In this document: positions 55,335-64,000 of the stretch, one piece after another
Layout: the number at the start of each line of letters is the position of its first letter
Position numbering within the stretch: position 1 is the stretch's first letter
From: Amoebophrya sp. A120
Lineage: Eukaryota; Sar; Dinophyceae; Syndiniales; Amoebophryaceae
NCBI GenBank assembly: GCA_905178155.1
Contig: CAJINV010000007.1
Location: 2,027,151 to 2,091,150, forward strand
DNA: 64,000 nucleotides
Direction of reading: 5' to 3'
The notes under the pieces: model-generated
What the model saw: only the letters and a program-made list of their open reading frames with translations
Told to the model about the DNA's origin: nothing
Database searches by the model: none
Made by a program: the position numbers and the translations under genes

Positions 55335-55533
55335 ATGAAACACTCACCTAACCAACTTGAAAGAGTCAGCACTGCAACTGGGACTGCTCGCCCTCCTTGT
55401 CGCAGCTTTTTGGGATTTACTAAGTTCTATTTTGAACTTCGAAATAGCATATCGAAGTGCGGCAAAAATGCTTCAAGAAGAGTCCCCGCAGGACGAGGAG
55501 CATTGGACCTCTTGTTCCTTCAACCTACAGAAG
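55335..55533 (+). CDS. Possible plus-strand exon with membrane helix
   Basis: A frame reading ESALQLGLLALLVAAFWDLL then SSILNFEIAYRSAAKMLQEE ends NLQK before a possible donor (GTAATA at 55534). The competing frame from ATG 55335 reads MKHSPNQLERVSTATG. Which is real, and what follows, is not clear. Confidence 0.25.
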
Positions 55534-55640
55534 GTAATATCTGATGCAACCTTCGGAAGCCAAGTTAAAGTAAGGAGGTCTTCGTTTATTTGCCTAAAAA
55601 ACAATCTCCTGCACTAGATGCTGGTGCCTGCAGCTTGTTC

Positions 55641-56692
55641 TCAATTTGGCACTGATAGTACTGCAGTTTGCTCGTCAGAGGATGAAGCGGTAGGCGCCGG
55701 GGCAGCTGCTGCTGGTCTCGTCTCTTGTTCCGGACGAAGAGGTGCTGGTGTAGCTGCATCACCAGCCGCGGCGGTGCAACTCGTTGTAGAAGTGTGGGAA
55801 TTATGTTGTCCATTCGCAGTAGTTTATGGAGAGAAAGATGAAGTTTGTCACCGTCACAACATACAAAATTCTTTTTGCCGGTTCGTTCTGCATCACAAAC
55901 TTTTTTGCCATCGCAGCTTTTTCTTGTATCTATTGCAGAAGCGCAAACGCAGAAGGAGTCGTGTTGCACACAGCAGCATGCCTGCCATGCATTTTAGAAA
56001 GTTCATTTTCATGCATAACAGATGAGGATGACGCATTTGTTGTACTTAAATAATTTCGCTCTCCTCCTTGTCCTACCTACCGTTTCCCGATGCGTCAGCA
56101 TGAACCACCCATACACACAGAGGTGGCCGGACCCCAGGGGCGCCGCTTGGAGGCCGCACACTTGCCCCCATGTTTCGTCCGTGGGTGGCACTCAGAGGGG
56201 AGTACCACAGCACCAAATCCCAGCAAAGCCAAAGCAACGCATGACACCCGCAAGGGATGCCGTGCAACCTAATATGCAACCAGTGAGCATGATCAGCGTC
56301 ACATCCAACTATGCATGATCAGCATCTGCAGCGGTGCATCCTAATTTGTTATGCAAAACAGCATGAAAACACAGTGTCGCGCACAGGGCGGGAGGGCGGA
56401 AGAAAAGAACAAACTCAGCACCATCAGGAGCTTAAGGGTCTCTGCACTCCTGGCCCAAGCATCAGCAGCGGGCAGCAAACAACAGCATCATTGGTCAGCT
56501 ACAACTTGCATCGGGAACCAAAGGATACGACGAAATTATTTATCATCACATTCTGTGCTGTGTAAAATGATGCATGCATGATCATGGTACGAAATCCGCA
56601 AAAAAACATGATAACTCACCGTGACGGACTTTTTTTTGTTTGATACAGTTTGTGCTGCTGACTCCTGTACGACTTTAGCAGTAGCTCCGGTG
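55641..56692 (-). other. Possible 3' exons of the deacylase gene
   Basis: Minus-strand ATAKVVQESAAQTVSNKKKS (about 56690-56620) ends at a GTGAGT donor. Near 55800-55641, TSCTAAAGDAATPAP continues with TASSSDEQTAVLSVPN and a stop. Both have the low-complexity style of C-terminal extensions in this genome and the right strand. Everything between looks intronic (repeated GCATGA and CATGCAT arms). The link to the deacylase is inference. Confidence 0.35.
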
Positions 56693-56697
56693 GCCCT

Positions 56698-56904
56698 TAT
56701 CCCTTGCAAAAACGTCCTCCCGACCCCAGAGTTGTCTCCAGTCGCATCAAACGGATCTGCAAGCCTAGAATGTTTCTCATGCGCAGCCCAGCACGTAGCA
56801 ACGTTTTCAAATCAATGCTCTGAGGGAGTTTGTCATCTTTGTCATGCTACAATCAGGACAAGAGGGTCGATTTGGGTCGTGGTGGTGACGTTTTGCACAT
56901 GATA
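56698..56904 (-). mobile_element. Introner-like element after deacylase core
   Basis: 207 bp with inverted ends TATCCCTTGCAAAAACGTCC and ACGTTTTGCACATGATA. Flanks GCCCT and GTTCC match poorly. It would follow DSDLEMGTNQPPGT. Confidence 0.55.
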
Positions 56905-56937
56905 GTTCCGGGTGGTTGGTTAGTTCCCATTTCCAAG

Positions 56938-57092
56938 TATCCTGTGCGAAAGTATCGCACTCGTAAGTACTAATACATACAACCAATTGCTGCAGATATG
57001 CTCCTTCCTAAGCCACGACACTGTTGCAATGTCCATTTGCCGAACTTATAGATGCAATTTACTACACAAGTACGATACTTTTGCATTGCATA
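56938..57092 (-). mobile_element. Introner, AAAGTATCGCAC family
   Basis: 155 bp. Ends TATCCTGTGCGAAAGTATCG and CGATACTTTTGCATTGCATA are inverted. Flanks CCAAG and CCAAA. It follows MIVDSDL of the deacylase and joins to EMGTNQPPG in frame. Confidence 0.8.
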
Positions 57093-58959
57093 CCAAATCA
57101 GAATCGACAATCATGGTCACTGGGCCGTCATTTTCTAACTGGACTCGCATCATGGCCCCAAGCTATGCATCGCAAATATGTTTGGGTCATCTAGAAGATT
57201 GCAAGACTTGTACTATGTACCAACGCCTCCTGTTGACATGCCGATGTCTCCAAGCTCTGTGCCGCCTGGCGCCGAGCAAATCCAGGTGTTGTCTGTCGTG
57301 CGAAAATGCCGTTTGCCATGCAGATGATGAAATATCGCAATTAATGGATACTAAGCGGACCAAATGAATTTCTCACGGGTCACGCTTGACTGCGTATTGC
57401 ATTGTGATAATAGGCTATAAACTTTTCCAAATTCGAATTCGATCACAGTGACATTTAATCTTCCACCACATTGACATCCAGACATGTTTGCATTGGAATA
57501 CGAACTCGCCCGTCGCAAGTTTCCCCCCGTTCTTGTGCCCCTTTCTCACTTCCTCCACAAAATGGTCATACATCTCTCTCGCCGGCTTCGGGCTCATACT
57601 ACTGTGAAAATCTGGCTTGGGCTTCTTGAACTTTGCGTGCAAAGTGAGCGTATGCACTGCAGATGAAATAGCACCGTCGTCCGTACTGAAAATTGCATCT
57701 ATATTTGCTTTCGTTATGCTTATGATTTACGTTTTGCTCGTTGTCCTTTTCCTATTTAACGAATCATAAATCATTTTTTTCCCAGAGGGAGTATTGCTTG
57801 CATTTTGCAATGCTGATTCAAATCAAATAAAGGAGCCTCATCTATTTCATTCATGCATAAATTGCCATCACTGGTACTACGACGGCAACGACGATACTTT
57901 TATTTTTGCGCAGGATAGAACTGGGACACGATCAGGATGTCGTACTTCGATTCGGTACACGACTGCGCCCACTGCGGCTCGAGCGTTTCCCAGTCGGTAT
58001 TCTCCGGCCCGGCGTTCTATGGAAGGAGCGTCAGATTTGAAATCGACGACGAGAAGCTTGAAATTGTTAAATTCGATTTCATATTTCTTGTATTTTCCGT
58101 CACGCTCAATGAAACGCAAGGCGCAGTATTATAGTGCCTGTCTTGCAGAGCACTCAAGTCAAAAGCCGCTGGTAAGTCTGTTTGGGGTTGGTCTTGGTCC
58201 TAGAGCTGCTACAGTACTAGCACGACAGATGCCGTCTTCCTTGCCCAAACAGCACGAAAGCTTGGATCTCCGTGTTTCCTAGATTCGTCACGCGGCTTCT
58301 AGAAGAAATTGATGGAGGTCCTCACACGACCACAACTGGCATCGATTTTGTGCATCGCGAATTGTTTTGTTTAACTTATTTGTCACCAATTTCAAGTCTG
58401 ACACTCCCATACGTTTTTGGGGAAAAGCTTCATGCGGAGCAGCCGGCGGACGCAAAAATCCAAGTGCTCCTTCGTTATCCTGTGCAAAAGTATCGCACTC
58501 GTATAAATGCAAGTCTTGCATCACAAATCTTGTTCCCAAGGCCAATCAGCATTACAAATTTTATTTCTCATGCTGAGGAAATTTGTAATGCATTTATACG
58601 AGTACGATACTTTTGCATTTCATATTCGTGTCGGTCTGGCAAATGCCGACGAGGACCAACAGGCCATTTCGGATTTCGCCGGCGACGCCGTATCAATCAA
58701 AAAAGCGCTGTAACGTGGACGGTTTTCTTTTTACAGGTTGCAGTCATGCATGACAAATCGAAATCTTGGACGGTATAATGCATGCTGGTATCTATACAAT
58801 ACAAATTCATGAGCAACTTGCTACTTAATTCTGATCTAAAATTCATGCATTCTTGCGTTAGAAATTCCGTTGGTTAAGAACGTGAAACACTTTTCCCCGT
58901 GATACACCAGTGCTGGTTGTCACCGCGGCAGACCGAACGCGCTGGATTACGAGGCGCAT
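57093..58959 (-). CDS. dtd: D-aminoacyl-tRNA deacylase
   Basis: Removes D-amino acids (and, by family, glycine from tRNA-Ala) from mischarged tRNA in the cytosol. Seven coding pieces assemble into a complete core of about 165 aa. ATG 58959 gives MRLVIQRVRSAAVTTSTG, then VAGEIRNGLLVLVGICQTDT, KEHLDFCVRRLLRMKLFPKN, ENTDWETLEPQWAQSCTESK, YDILIVSQF|TLHAKFKKPKP, REMYDHFVEEVRKG, KLATGEF|GAMMRVQLEN and DGPVTMIVDS. The SQFTL and GPVT motifs, which form the family's active site, are both intact, but SQFTL exists only after the element at 57651-57917 is removed, and GEFGAMM only after 57164-57500. Every insert is an introner rather than a GT-AG intron. The C-terminus may continue into low-complexity exons to 55641. 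Confidence 0.92.
57164..57500 (-). mobile_element. Introner splitting deacylase GEF|GAMM
   Basis: 337 bp. Ends TATGCATCGCAAATATG and CATGTTTGCATTGGAATA are inverted. Flanks CAAGC and CGAAC (3 of 5). Removal gives ATGEFGAMMRVQLENDGPVT. Confidence 0.8.
57651..57917 (-). mobile_element. Introner splitting deacylase SQF|TLH
   Basis: 267 bp. Starts TATGCACTGCAG, ends TTATTTTTGCGCAGGATA. Flanks GAGCG and GAACT (imperfect). Removal restores the catalytic SQFTLHAKF. Confidence 0.8.
58018..58411 (-). mobile_element. Introner, TTTGAAATCG family, in deacylase
   Basis: 394 bp. Ends TATGGAAGGAGCGTCAGATT and AAGTCTGACACTCCCATA are inverted. Flanks CGTTC (58013-58017) and CGTTT (58412-58416). Removal gives LFPKNAGPENTDWETLEPQ. 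Confidence 0.85.
58476..58624 (-). mobile_element. Introner, perfect TTCGT repeat, in deacylase
   Basis: 149 bp, mostly inverted arms (TATCCTGTGCAAAAGTATCG / CGATACTTTTGCATTTCATA, with inner ATTTGTAATGCA). Perfect flanks TTCGT (58471-58475, 58625-58629). Removal gives CQTDTKEHLDFCVRRLL. Confidence 0.9.
58691..58904 (-). mobile_element. Introner, AAAAGTGTTTCACGTT ends, in deacylase
   Basis: 214 bp. Ends TATCAATCAAAAAAGCGCTG and AACACTTTTCCCCGTGATA belong to the same end family as 46155-46252. Flanks CGCCG and CACCA. Removal gives VTTSTGVAGEIRNGLLVL. Confidence 0.8.
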
Positions 58960-59347
58960 GGGAGGTGCTCGCGTTCTTTATTTTTTTAACTATGATACAA
59001 CACCTGGTCCTGCTCTTGTTCAAAGTAAGTACTTTCCACGAGTCGTAGAAGCAAGGGTGCTGTTCGCAATGAGAGTAAGGTCTTTGTCTTTGTGTTTGAG
59101 TTTGTGATGTAGTTTCCAAAAAGAAAAAATAGGGTCTGAATTTTGTTGAGGTTGGTCACATGGAGCCGCTTGATGAAAGGCGTTCTTTCATCTCATGTGT
59201 CTAGCGCTACTTCAATAAAAAGGGACAACTTGGTGGAGCTGCTTTGGCTCCCACCTTAGAGTCTGAGTCTATCTAGAACTACTTGATAAGCAGGCCTGCT
59301 GGCGACAGCGACTGAAAGTTTTTAACAAACAGCGCTGCCCTGCTGCG

Positions 59348-59980
59348 ATGCAGCAACAGAAAAAGAAGTGGCACAGAATAGTCCGTGCTGCTGTGATGTA
59401 TAAGTACTCAAAAAATATTCGGGATCATGTTGGAGGAGAAGCAGAACGTCGCGCCATGAACATGATCATCATGAAGGCGGGATCTTCGATAGGTACTTAC
59501 TACTTTTTGCGATCGTCAACAACATTCTCCTATGTTGTTACTTCTGCTAGTACACACAGCACGAACCAACGATCGTTTTTCATTTTCTGATAAAATCAAA
59601 CCCTTTTATCGAAGCATCCACAGCTCCTTCCGCCGTGGTGTTCTTGCAGCTCGGAACGAGATCAAGAAGGGACCTTCAGGCGCAACAACATCCATGATCC
59701 CAGCTTCCATCTTTCGTCATCGGCGAGGACGAACACAGACACACCAAAGGGAACAAATGCAGCTTTGGGCATCTCCTTTGACGCCCTGCAGCTGCACGAC
59801 CTAGAGCTCTACTACTGCTCCGGAGTGATTTTATTTGCTTTTTCTGAAATCTGGAGGGGTACTTCTACGGCTGAGCCAATGTCAAGGTCGGGACGAAACA
59901 CGATAGAGCGAGCGAAAGCCGGGCGAGTATGGGGGGTCGCCCCGGCAGTAGATGACACGTGCAGCACGTTCTTGATGTAA
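59348..59980 (+). CDS. Possible plus-strand gene, two or more exons
   Basis: Exon 1 from ATG 59348 reads MQQQKKKWHRIVRAAVMYKY then SKNIRDHVGGEAERRAMNMI and ends at 59492 before a GTACTT donor. An acceptor TTCTTGCAG near 59650 would give SSIARNEIKKGPSGATT in frame, but that frame stops at 59804. A different frame downstream (ALGISFDALQLHDLELYYCS) looks more protein-like and ends at 59980. A further splice or frame choice is needed. Not recognised. Confidence 0.35.
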
Positions 59981-60839
59981 AAAAACGAAAAACATGTTTA
60001 GCAACCCAACCACTACAAAATAGCAAAAATCTGCAGTCACATCATAGCGATTTATTTTTTTCTCCCCGACCCTGCGTCAAGTTTTCGTACAACACGGCGA
60101 GTCGTTCGAAAGATTCGCCGTGCAGCGCCGTTTCTGAACGCAGAGTAGTGACTGAGCAGGTGAGGCCGGTGCTAGACTTAGTTTTTACTTCGTTTTTTAT
60201 CTTGCGCTGCTAGTAAATTAAGATTCTTCAGCAATGCGATCTGGCGTCGTGGGGCTTCCTGGTAAAACCGCGTCTTCTAATCTTCTGCGCAGCTGCGAAA
60301 ATTACTTTCGAAGAGTCGTGCGTCGCAAGCGTCGCACGAGATGATTGTGAGACGCTAGTAGAAAATATCTTATGCTCAAACTTCTACGACTACGTGACTT
60401 ATCGTTATCGGTGCGCGCCATCAATCTATCAACCTATTTCCACCAAAAGACACTGGGTGGTCTGATCTTCATTCGAAATGCGTTTTCTCTGTTTACGTGG
60501 GCCATTGAAGTGGCAGCTCTGGGTCTGGAAACATTGCGCACGTTGAAAAAATAAAAAAAAAAAACTACGTGAGTTTTGTTTACCTGTAATAACTTCGACG
60601 TAGCTAGGTTGTCGGATGCATTTGTCCGTGTCCGTGGCACCAACATGACGTGTCCATCTCTCCGCTATCGATATCAAACGTAAAAAGAAAACCCATAACA
60701 AAAAGAAACAAACATACTTCAGAAAGTAAAGGCTCGGGGTCGTCCCAAAGATCAGGAGATAGGGCAGAAAGTAAAGATTTTTTGGCTGCATAATTCAACA
60801 GTACTCATTGCGCAGCTAGAGATAGAAAAAACACACAGT

Positions 60840-61930
60840 TTGACCGGTCGCCCTCTTTTTGCTGCTCGAGTCTTCTACCACAAAAGGGGTGGCTCTGCTC
60901 GCTCATCGTGCTTCTCCTTGTGCAAATTTTTGTTCGATCGCAAGTATATTATCAAACCTGCGACTCTCGTCGGATTTAGTAGCGTGTCGATACTACCCAA
61001 ACAGTTGACATTATTTTTCATCCCCAGGAAGAGGAACTGGGTCGCCCTCCGCGGGTCGTGTAGACACCGCAGAGCTGTACAACTCCGTCGGAGGTCGTGG
61101 TCGTGGCGATCTGGTTCAACTTTCAGCAACTCCTTCCCGTGGATAAAAACAGTTCCTGTAGTGAATATCCCGTGTAAAAGCGACGCCCCCGCCCCAGAGT
61201 CAAGAAAGGAAGATGGGGATCTCGCCACACAAATTCACAAGTTTTGGCTTTGGCAGTCACATATGACAAGTAAGTAGTTTCGCTCTGTAATACAAATATT
61301 GCAATGCAGGTTAGCAAGTGCAGCCGCATCACAAAGCCATCCCCATCACTCTGATATCCTGTTTACAGCATTACAAATGCCGAGACACGACTGGAAATAA
61401 ATGCCTCTCATGGAGGAGGGTGCGCATCATAAGTATCATAAGTTTTCCTGTCACTCCAAATCTACGTGAGAAGAACTGACTCTGGGCTGCGGACGATTTT
61501 ACGCAGGATAGCTCTTGCTCCATCGTGATTCTTAGAATCATTCTTCTTCTTGCCGTGCTCCTCGTCCCTGAGCGGAAGTTTGGCGCGTCGGCCTATGAAT
61601 TGCAAAAGTAAGAGCATCGCACTAGTACAATTTGCAATACAAATTGGGTGAGCATTACAAATTGAATTTGTGCGCCGGATTTACCTAAACCTCAAGCCAC
61701 TACTCATCGGTGCAAAAAATTTTAGTACGAGTAGTGGCCCACTAGATTTGTGTATGCAAGTAAAAACTGCAAAAATTAGCACGAGTACGAAGATACTCTT
61801 GCGTTGGGTACTGCAGCTCGATCGAGAGAAGACTTCGCCGTGGAACTGCTACGTCAACCATCTGCTACCCAGCTCGATGTCCTCAAATAGAATACGTAGA
61901 ACTACTTGTGGCAGGTCTGCCCACTTCATG
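60840..61930 (-). CDS. Possible F-box-like multi-exon protein
   Basis: Minus-strand ATG near 61930 starts MKWADLPQVVLRILFEDIEL, which resembles the opening helix of an F-box (LP..VL..IF). Further exon-like pieces follow: KLPLRDEEHGKKKNDSKNHD (about 61590-61510), TAKAKTCEFVWRDPHLPFLT (about 61255-61200) and GIFTTGTVFIHGKELLKVEP with RRATQFLFLGMKNNVNC (61170-60990). An introner-like stretch separates two of them (61262-61507, end GCAGGATA). No joint was proved, so whether these belong to one gene is open. Confidence 0.3.
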
Positions 61931-62104
61931 CGAGCACTAGTACCACAACTACTACTACTCCCGCATCCCCCACGATGCTCCCGTTTGTCTTGCAAGGACA
62001 AATCCTCCCAAGTTGTAAGGAGCTGGCGCCTGGGTGCTGAGGGTTCCTGTGCTAGTAGTAATAAATTTTCTCAAGAGGTGGACATCAAGCACAGGGTAGA
62101 ATAG

Positions 62105-63397
62105 ATACAACTACGCTCGGGGGTACCGTTCTTTTCCATTTGGGGACTATTCGTACTTTTAAAGTCTGACGCTCTTACAGTATAGTTCTAGGGGGTAAGC
62201 ATTTGTAGTGCTAAAAATGATTGACCTGAAAATTCTGGTGGATGTCATGTAAAATTAAAGTTGCTATTTTTTTCCTACTGTAACTGTTTTGCTTTTTTTT
62301 GTTTTTTTACTTTTAGTTTTGTGGTTCCTTTGCGAAATTTCATATGATGATGTAATGCTCTACTGATATTGCTGTAGGTTTCTTAACTCTTCAACGTGCA
62401 CGATTTAGTTGTGTAAAAAAATCAAAAAAATGAAAGCGGAAAAAAAATCGACGTGTGATATGAATGCAGTAATACTTTTGATGGTTTGTGATTATGCGTA
62501 CATGGTTAGAAATAGAATGAAAAGCAAAAAAACAAAATGATTTATACTGAGGCTTTCTTGGCTTAAAATGAAATACTTGAGAAAGTAAAAGTTGTAGAAT
62601 GGCCGTAGATACTATGACGAAACTTGATCCGTCCCTTGGTCTGGAATTCTTGTTCTTGATTCCTGCGTAGCCCTAACCTTACAGAAGAAAAGAAGAGTCA
62701 AGTCGTCTGTTTACTATAGTAAGTCGTCGAGTCGAAGTTCTTGCGGCTTCCTATTCGGTAGAGTTTTGTGTTTTGATGATTAATATTGCCCCCTTGCCCT
62801 TTCGTACAGGAGTGCTGTTCTACTGTATCGTGATGAGGACCGGCAGCGCGGCATCGTAAATAGGCGAGCAGGAGAAGTGGTGCGTCTAGATCGAAGAGCC
62901 GCGAGCAAGAGAAGTGCGTCTACATCGAAGAGCAAGCTCCTGTCCAGACGCAACTGATCGAACGCTGCTCCATCTATCAGAAACTCCTGCTGCCTGCAGC
63001 TCCGCTAAGTACCACATCTCGTAGCACCGAAAGAGCGCGGCCGGACAATTATCTTCCGTCAATATCTTCTTGCCTCTAGAAAATGCAACTACCGGCCATG
63101 TTTCGTAAAAGTAGAGAATTAGTGGTGTGACGCAATAATTGGTTTTGTTTGTGATAAGTACTGGAAAAAATCTGAAAGAGTTGAGAAATGTATCGTATGT
63201 TGTTGTGAACGTTTTGAACAAGGTAGATCATAATAAATCATGAGTGTGCAATACGGCAAAAAAAAGATTATAAGCGAATTCGAATTTGTGATAAGTGACG
63301 TTCGTGAGTTCTTTGTGTGTACTGACTTTTTCGCTTAAAAAACAGTTCTGGATCGGCGTCGTGCAAGGAAAAGTCATTCCCCATCGTCCCCACCTGT
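62105..63397. other. AT-rich stretch, no supported gene
   Basis: T-rich and A-rich with many poly-A/T runs. One minus-strand frame (62886-63221) lacks recognisable features. I see no repeat structure or introner here. Confidence 0.4.
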
Positions 63398-63964
63398 TCA
63401 CCACTTCATCATCTTGCCCTTTCCCTTGCCCTTGCCTTTCGATCCCTTCAAACCTCCCTTCGACCCACCTTTTCCACCCTTCATCATGCCGCCGGAGGCC
63501 TTGCCCTTGCCCATCGACATCATCTTTCCGCCCTTTCCTCCCTTGAAGGGCGGAGGCCCACCAAACGCAGGTCCTCCGTGGTACCCGCCGCCGCCCGATC
63601 CCGACGAGACCTTCGCCACAAACAAAAGCAGTCCAACGGTGATGATGCCCAAGACCACGATGACCACGATTAACACAGCGTGGTCGTGGTCGTAATCGTC
63701 GTCGTGGTTGTGCACTTCGGTCACGTCGGCGGGCCCAGGAACGCAGTCGCTTTCCTCCGTGGCGCTCGTCGCAGCACCGTCGTCTCCATCCCGTTTTAAG
63801 GACGACGACCTCCCGACCGGACACATTTTGCAGCTCGCCTGGCCCACCGTGTCTTGGTAGGTTCCGTCGGGACAGGGGATGCACCCGGTATTGTCCGAGT
63901 CCGCGCCGTATGGATTGTAAAAATGTCTGGGTCTGGAAACTTGTGATGCTGGGTGGCGTCTCAT
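63398..63964 (-). CDS. Cys-rich single-pass membrane protein, partial
   Basis: The gene enters from the right edge. A likely acceptor (AAGTTTCCAG, near 63935) opens the exon at PRHFYNPYGADSDN. A Cys-rich repeat follows (GCIPCPDGTYQDTVGQASCK then MCPVGRSSS), like the GCC2/GCC3-type ephrin-receptor repeat common in protist surface proteins. An acidic His/Asp stretch, one membrane helix (AVLIVVIVVLGIITVGLLLF) and a Gly/Lys/Met-rich cytoplasmic tail (KGGKGGSKGGLKGSKGKGKG) complete it, stop 63398. The layout suggests a type I surface protein with more Cys-rich repeats upstream. The ATG at 63964 lies before the acceptor and is probably intronic. Confidence 0.65.
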   Translation of the reverse strand: MRRHPASQVSRPRHFYNPYGADSDNTGCIPCPDGTYQDTVGQASCKMCPVGRSSSLKRDGDDGAATSATEESDCVPGPADVTEVHNHDDDYDHDHAVLIVVIVVLGIITVGLLLFVAKVSSGSGGGGYHGGPAFGGPPPFKGGKGGKMMSMGKGKASGGMMKGGKGGSKGGLKGSKGKGKGKGKMMKW

Positions 63965-64000
63965 GATGAGGCTACAAATACTGGCTCAGCATGAAAAGTT

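Noticed and set aside
1-64000. tRNA, rRNA or other structured RNA genes
   Set aside because: None was recognised by eye. Cloverleaf or snRNA searches were not possible, so absence is not proved.

Overview
The window is nuclear DNA from a eukaryote, probably an alveolate protist. My best guess is a dinoflagellate close to the parasitic Amoebophrya/Syndiniales group. The reasons are: long protein genes packed almost entirely on one strand; many short insertions inside reading frames that carry terminal inverted repeats (TIRs) and a 4-7 bp flanking duplication and must be spliced out; ordinary GT-AG introns in the same genes; Ser/Ala/Thr/Gly-rich inserts in most proteins; and one 13-base match to the dinoflagellate spliced leader. 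Assignment to a genus is inference.

Layout (minus strand unless stated). 1-3149: partial membrane-anchored protein split by a 1.35 kb foldback element. 4406-10251: large unrecognised helical protein. 10535-16921: giant, nearly intronless TPR-like protein. 17292-17663: small protein. 17815-21257: dynamin-family GTPase, rebuilt through its GED domain. 22230-23730: Tim17/22/23-like membrane protein. 24134-24434 (+) and 24443-27206: a tail-to-tail pair with 8 bp between the stops. 28425-30069: four-exon membrane protein. 30847-34406: Pro-rich protein with an endocytic-type DPF segment. 35615-45170: Rad5/HLTF-like SNF2 helicase with a RING-like insert. 45823-48417: RAD51 paralogue resembling XRCC2. 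48910-49480: EF-hand-like protein. 49875-54110: repeat-rich block. 54137-54688 and 55087-55299: two unrecognised proteins. 57093-58959: D-aminoacyl-tRNA deacylase. 59348-61930: weak genes. 63398-63964: Cys-rich type I membrane protein leaving the right edge.

The main result is the insertion system. At about two dozen places an element with ends like TATNNN...NNNATA interrupts a conserved domain, is flanked by a short direct repeat (sometimes imperfect), and its removal with one copy of the repeat restores a continuous reading frame. The clearest cases are in the dynamin GED, the RAD51-type Walker A loop, and the deacylase, whose small core is cut six times. Most element ends lack GT/AG, so they look like introners, that is, transposon-derived introns. 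Neighbouring introns in the same genes are canonical GT-AG, so two intron classes coexist. Related ends occur on 98-714 bp elements inside and outside genes, which links introners to larger non-autonomous mobile elements. I worked by eye; no alignment, folding or database search was run.
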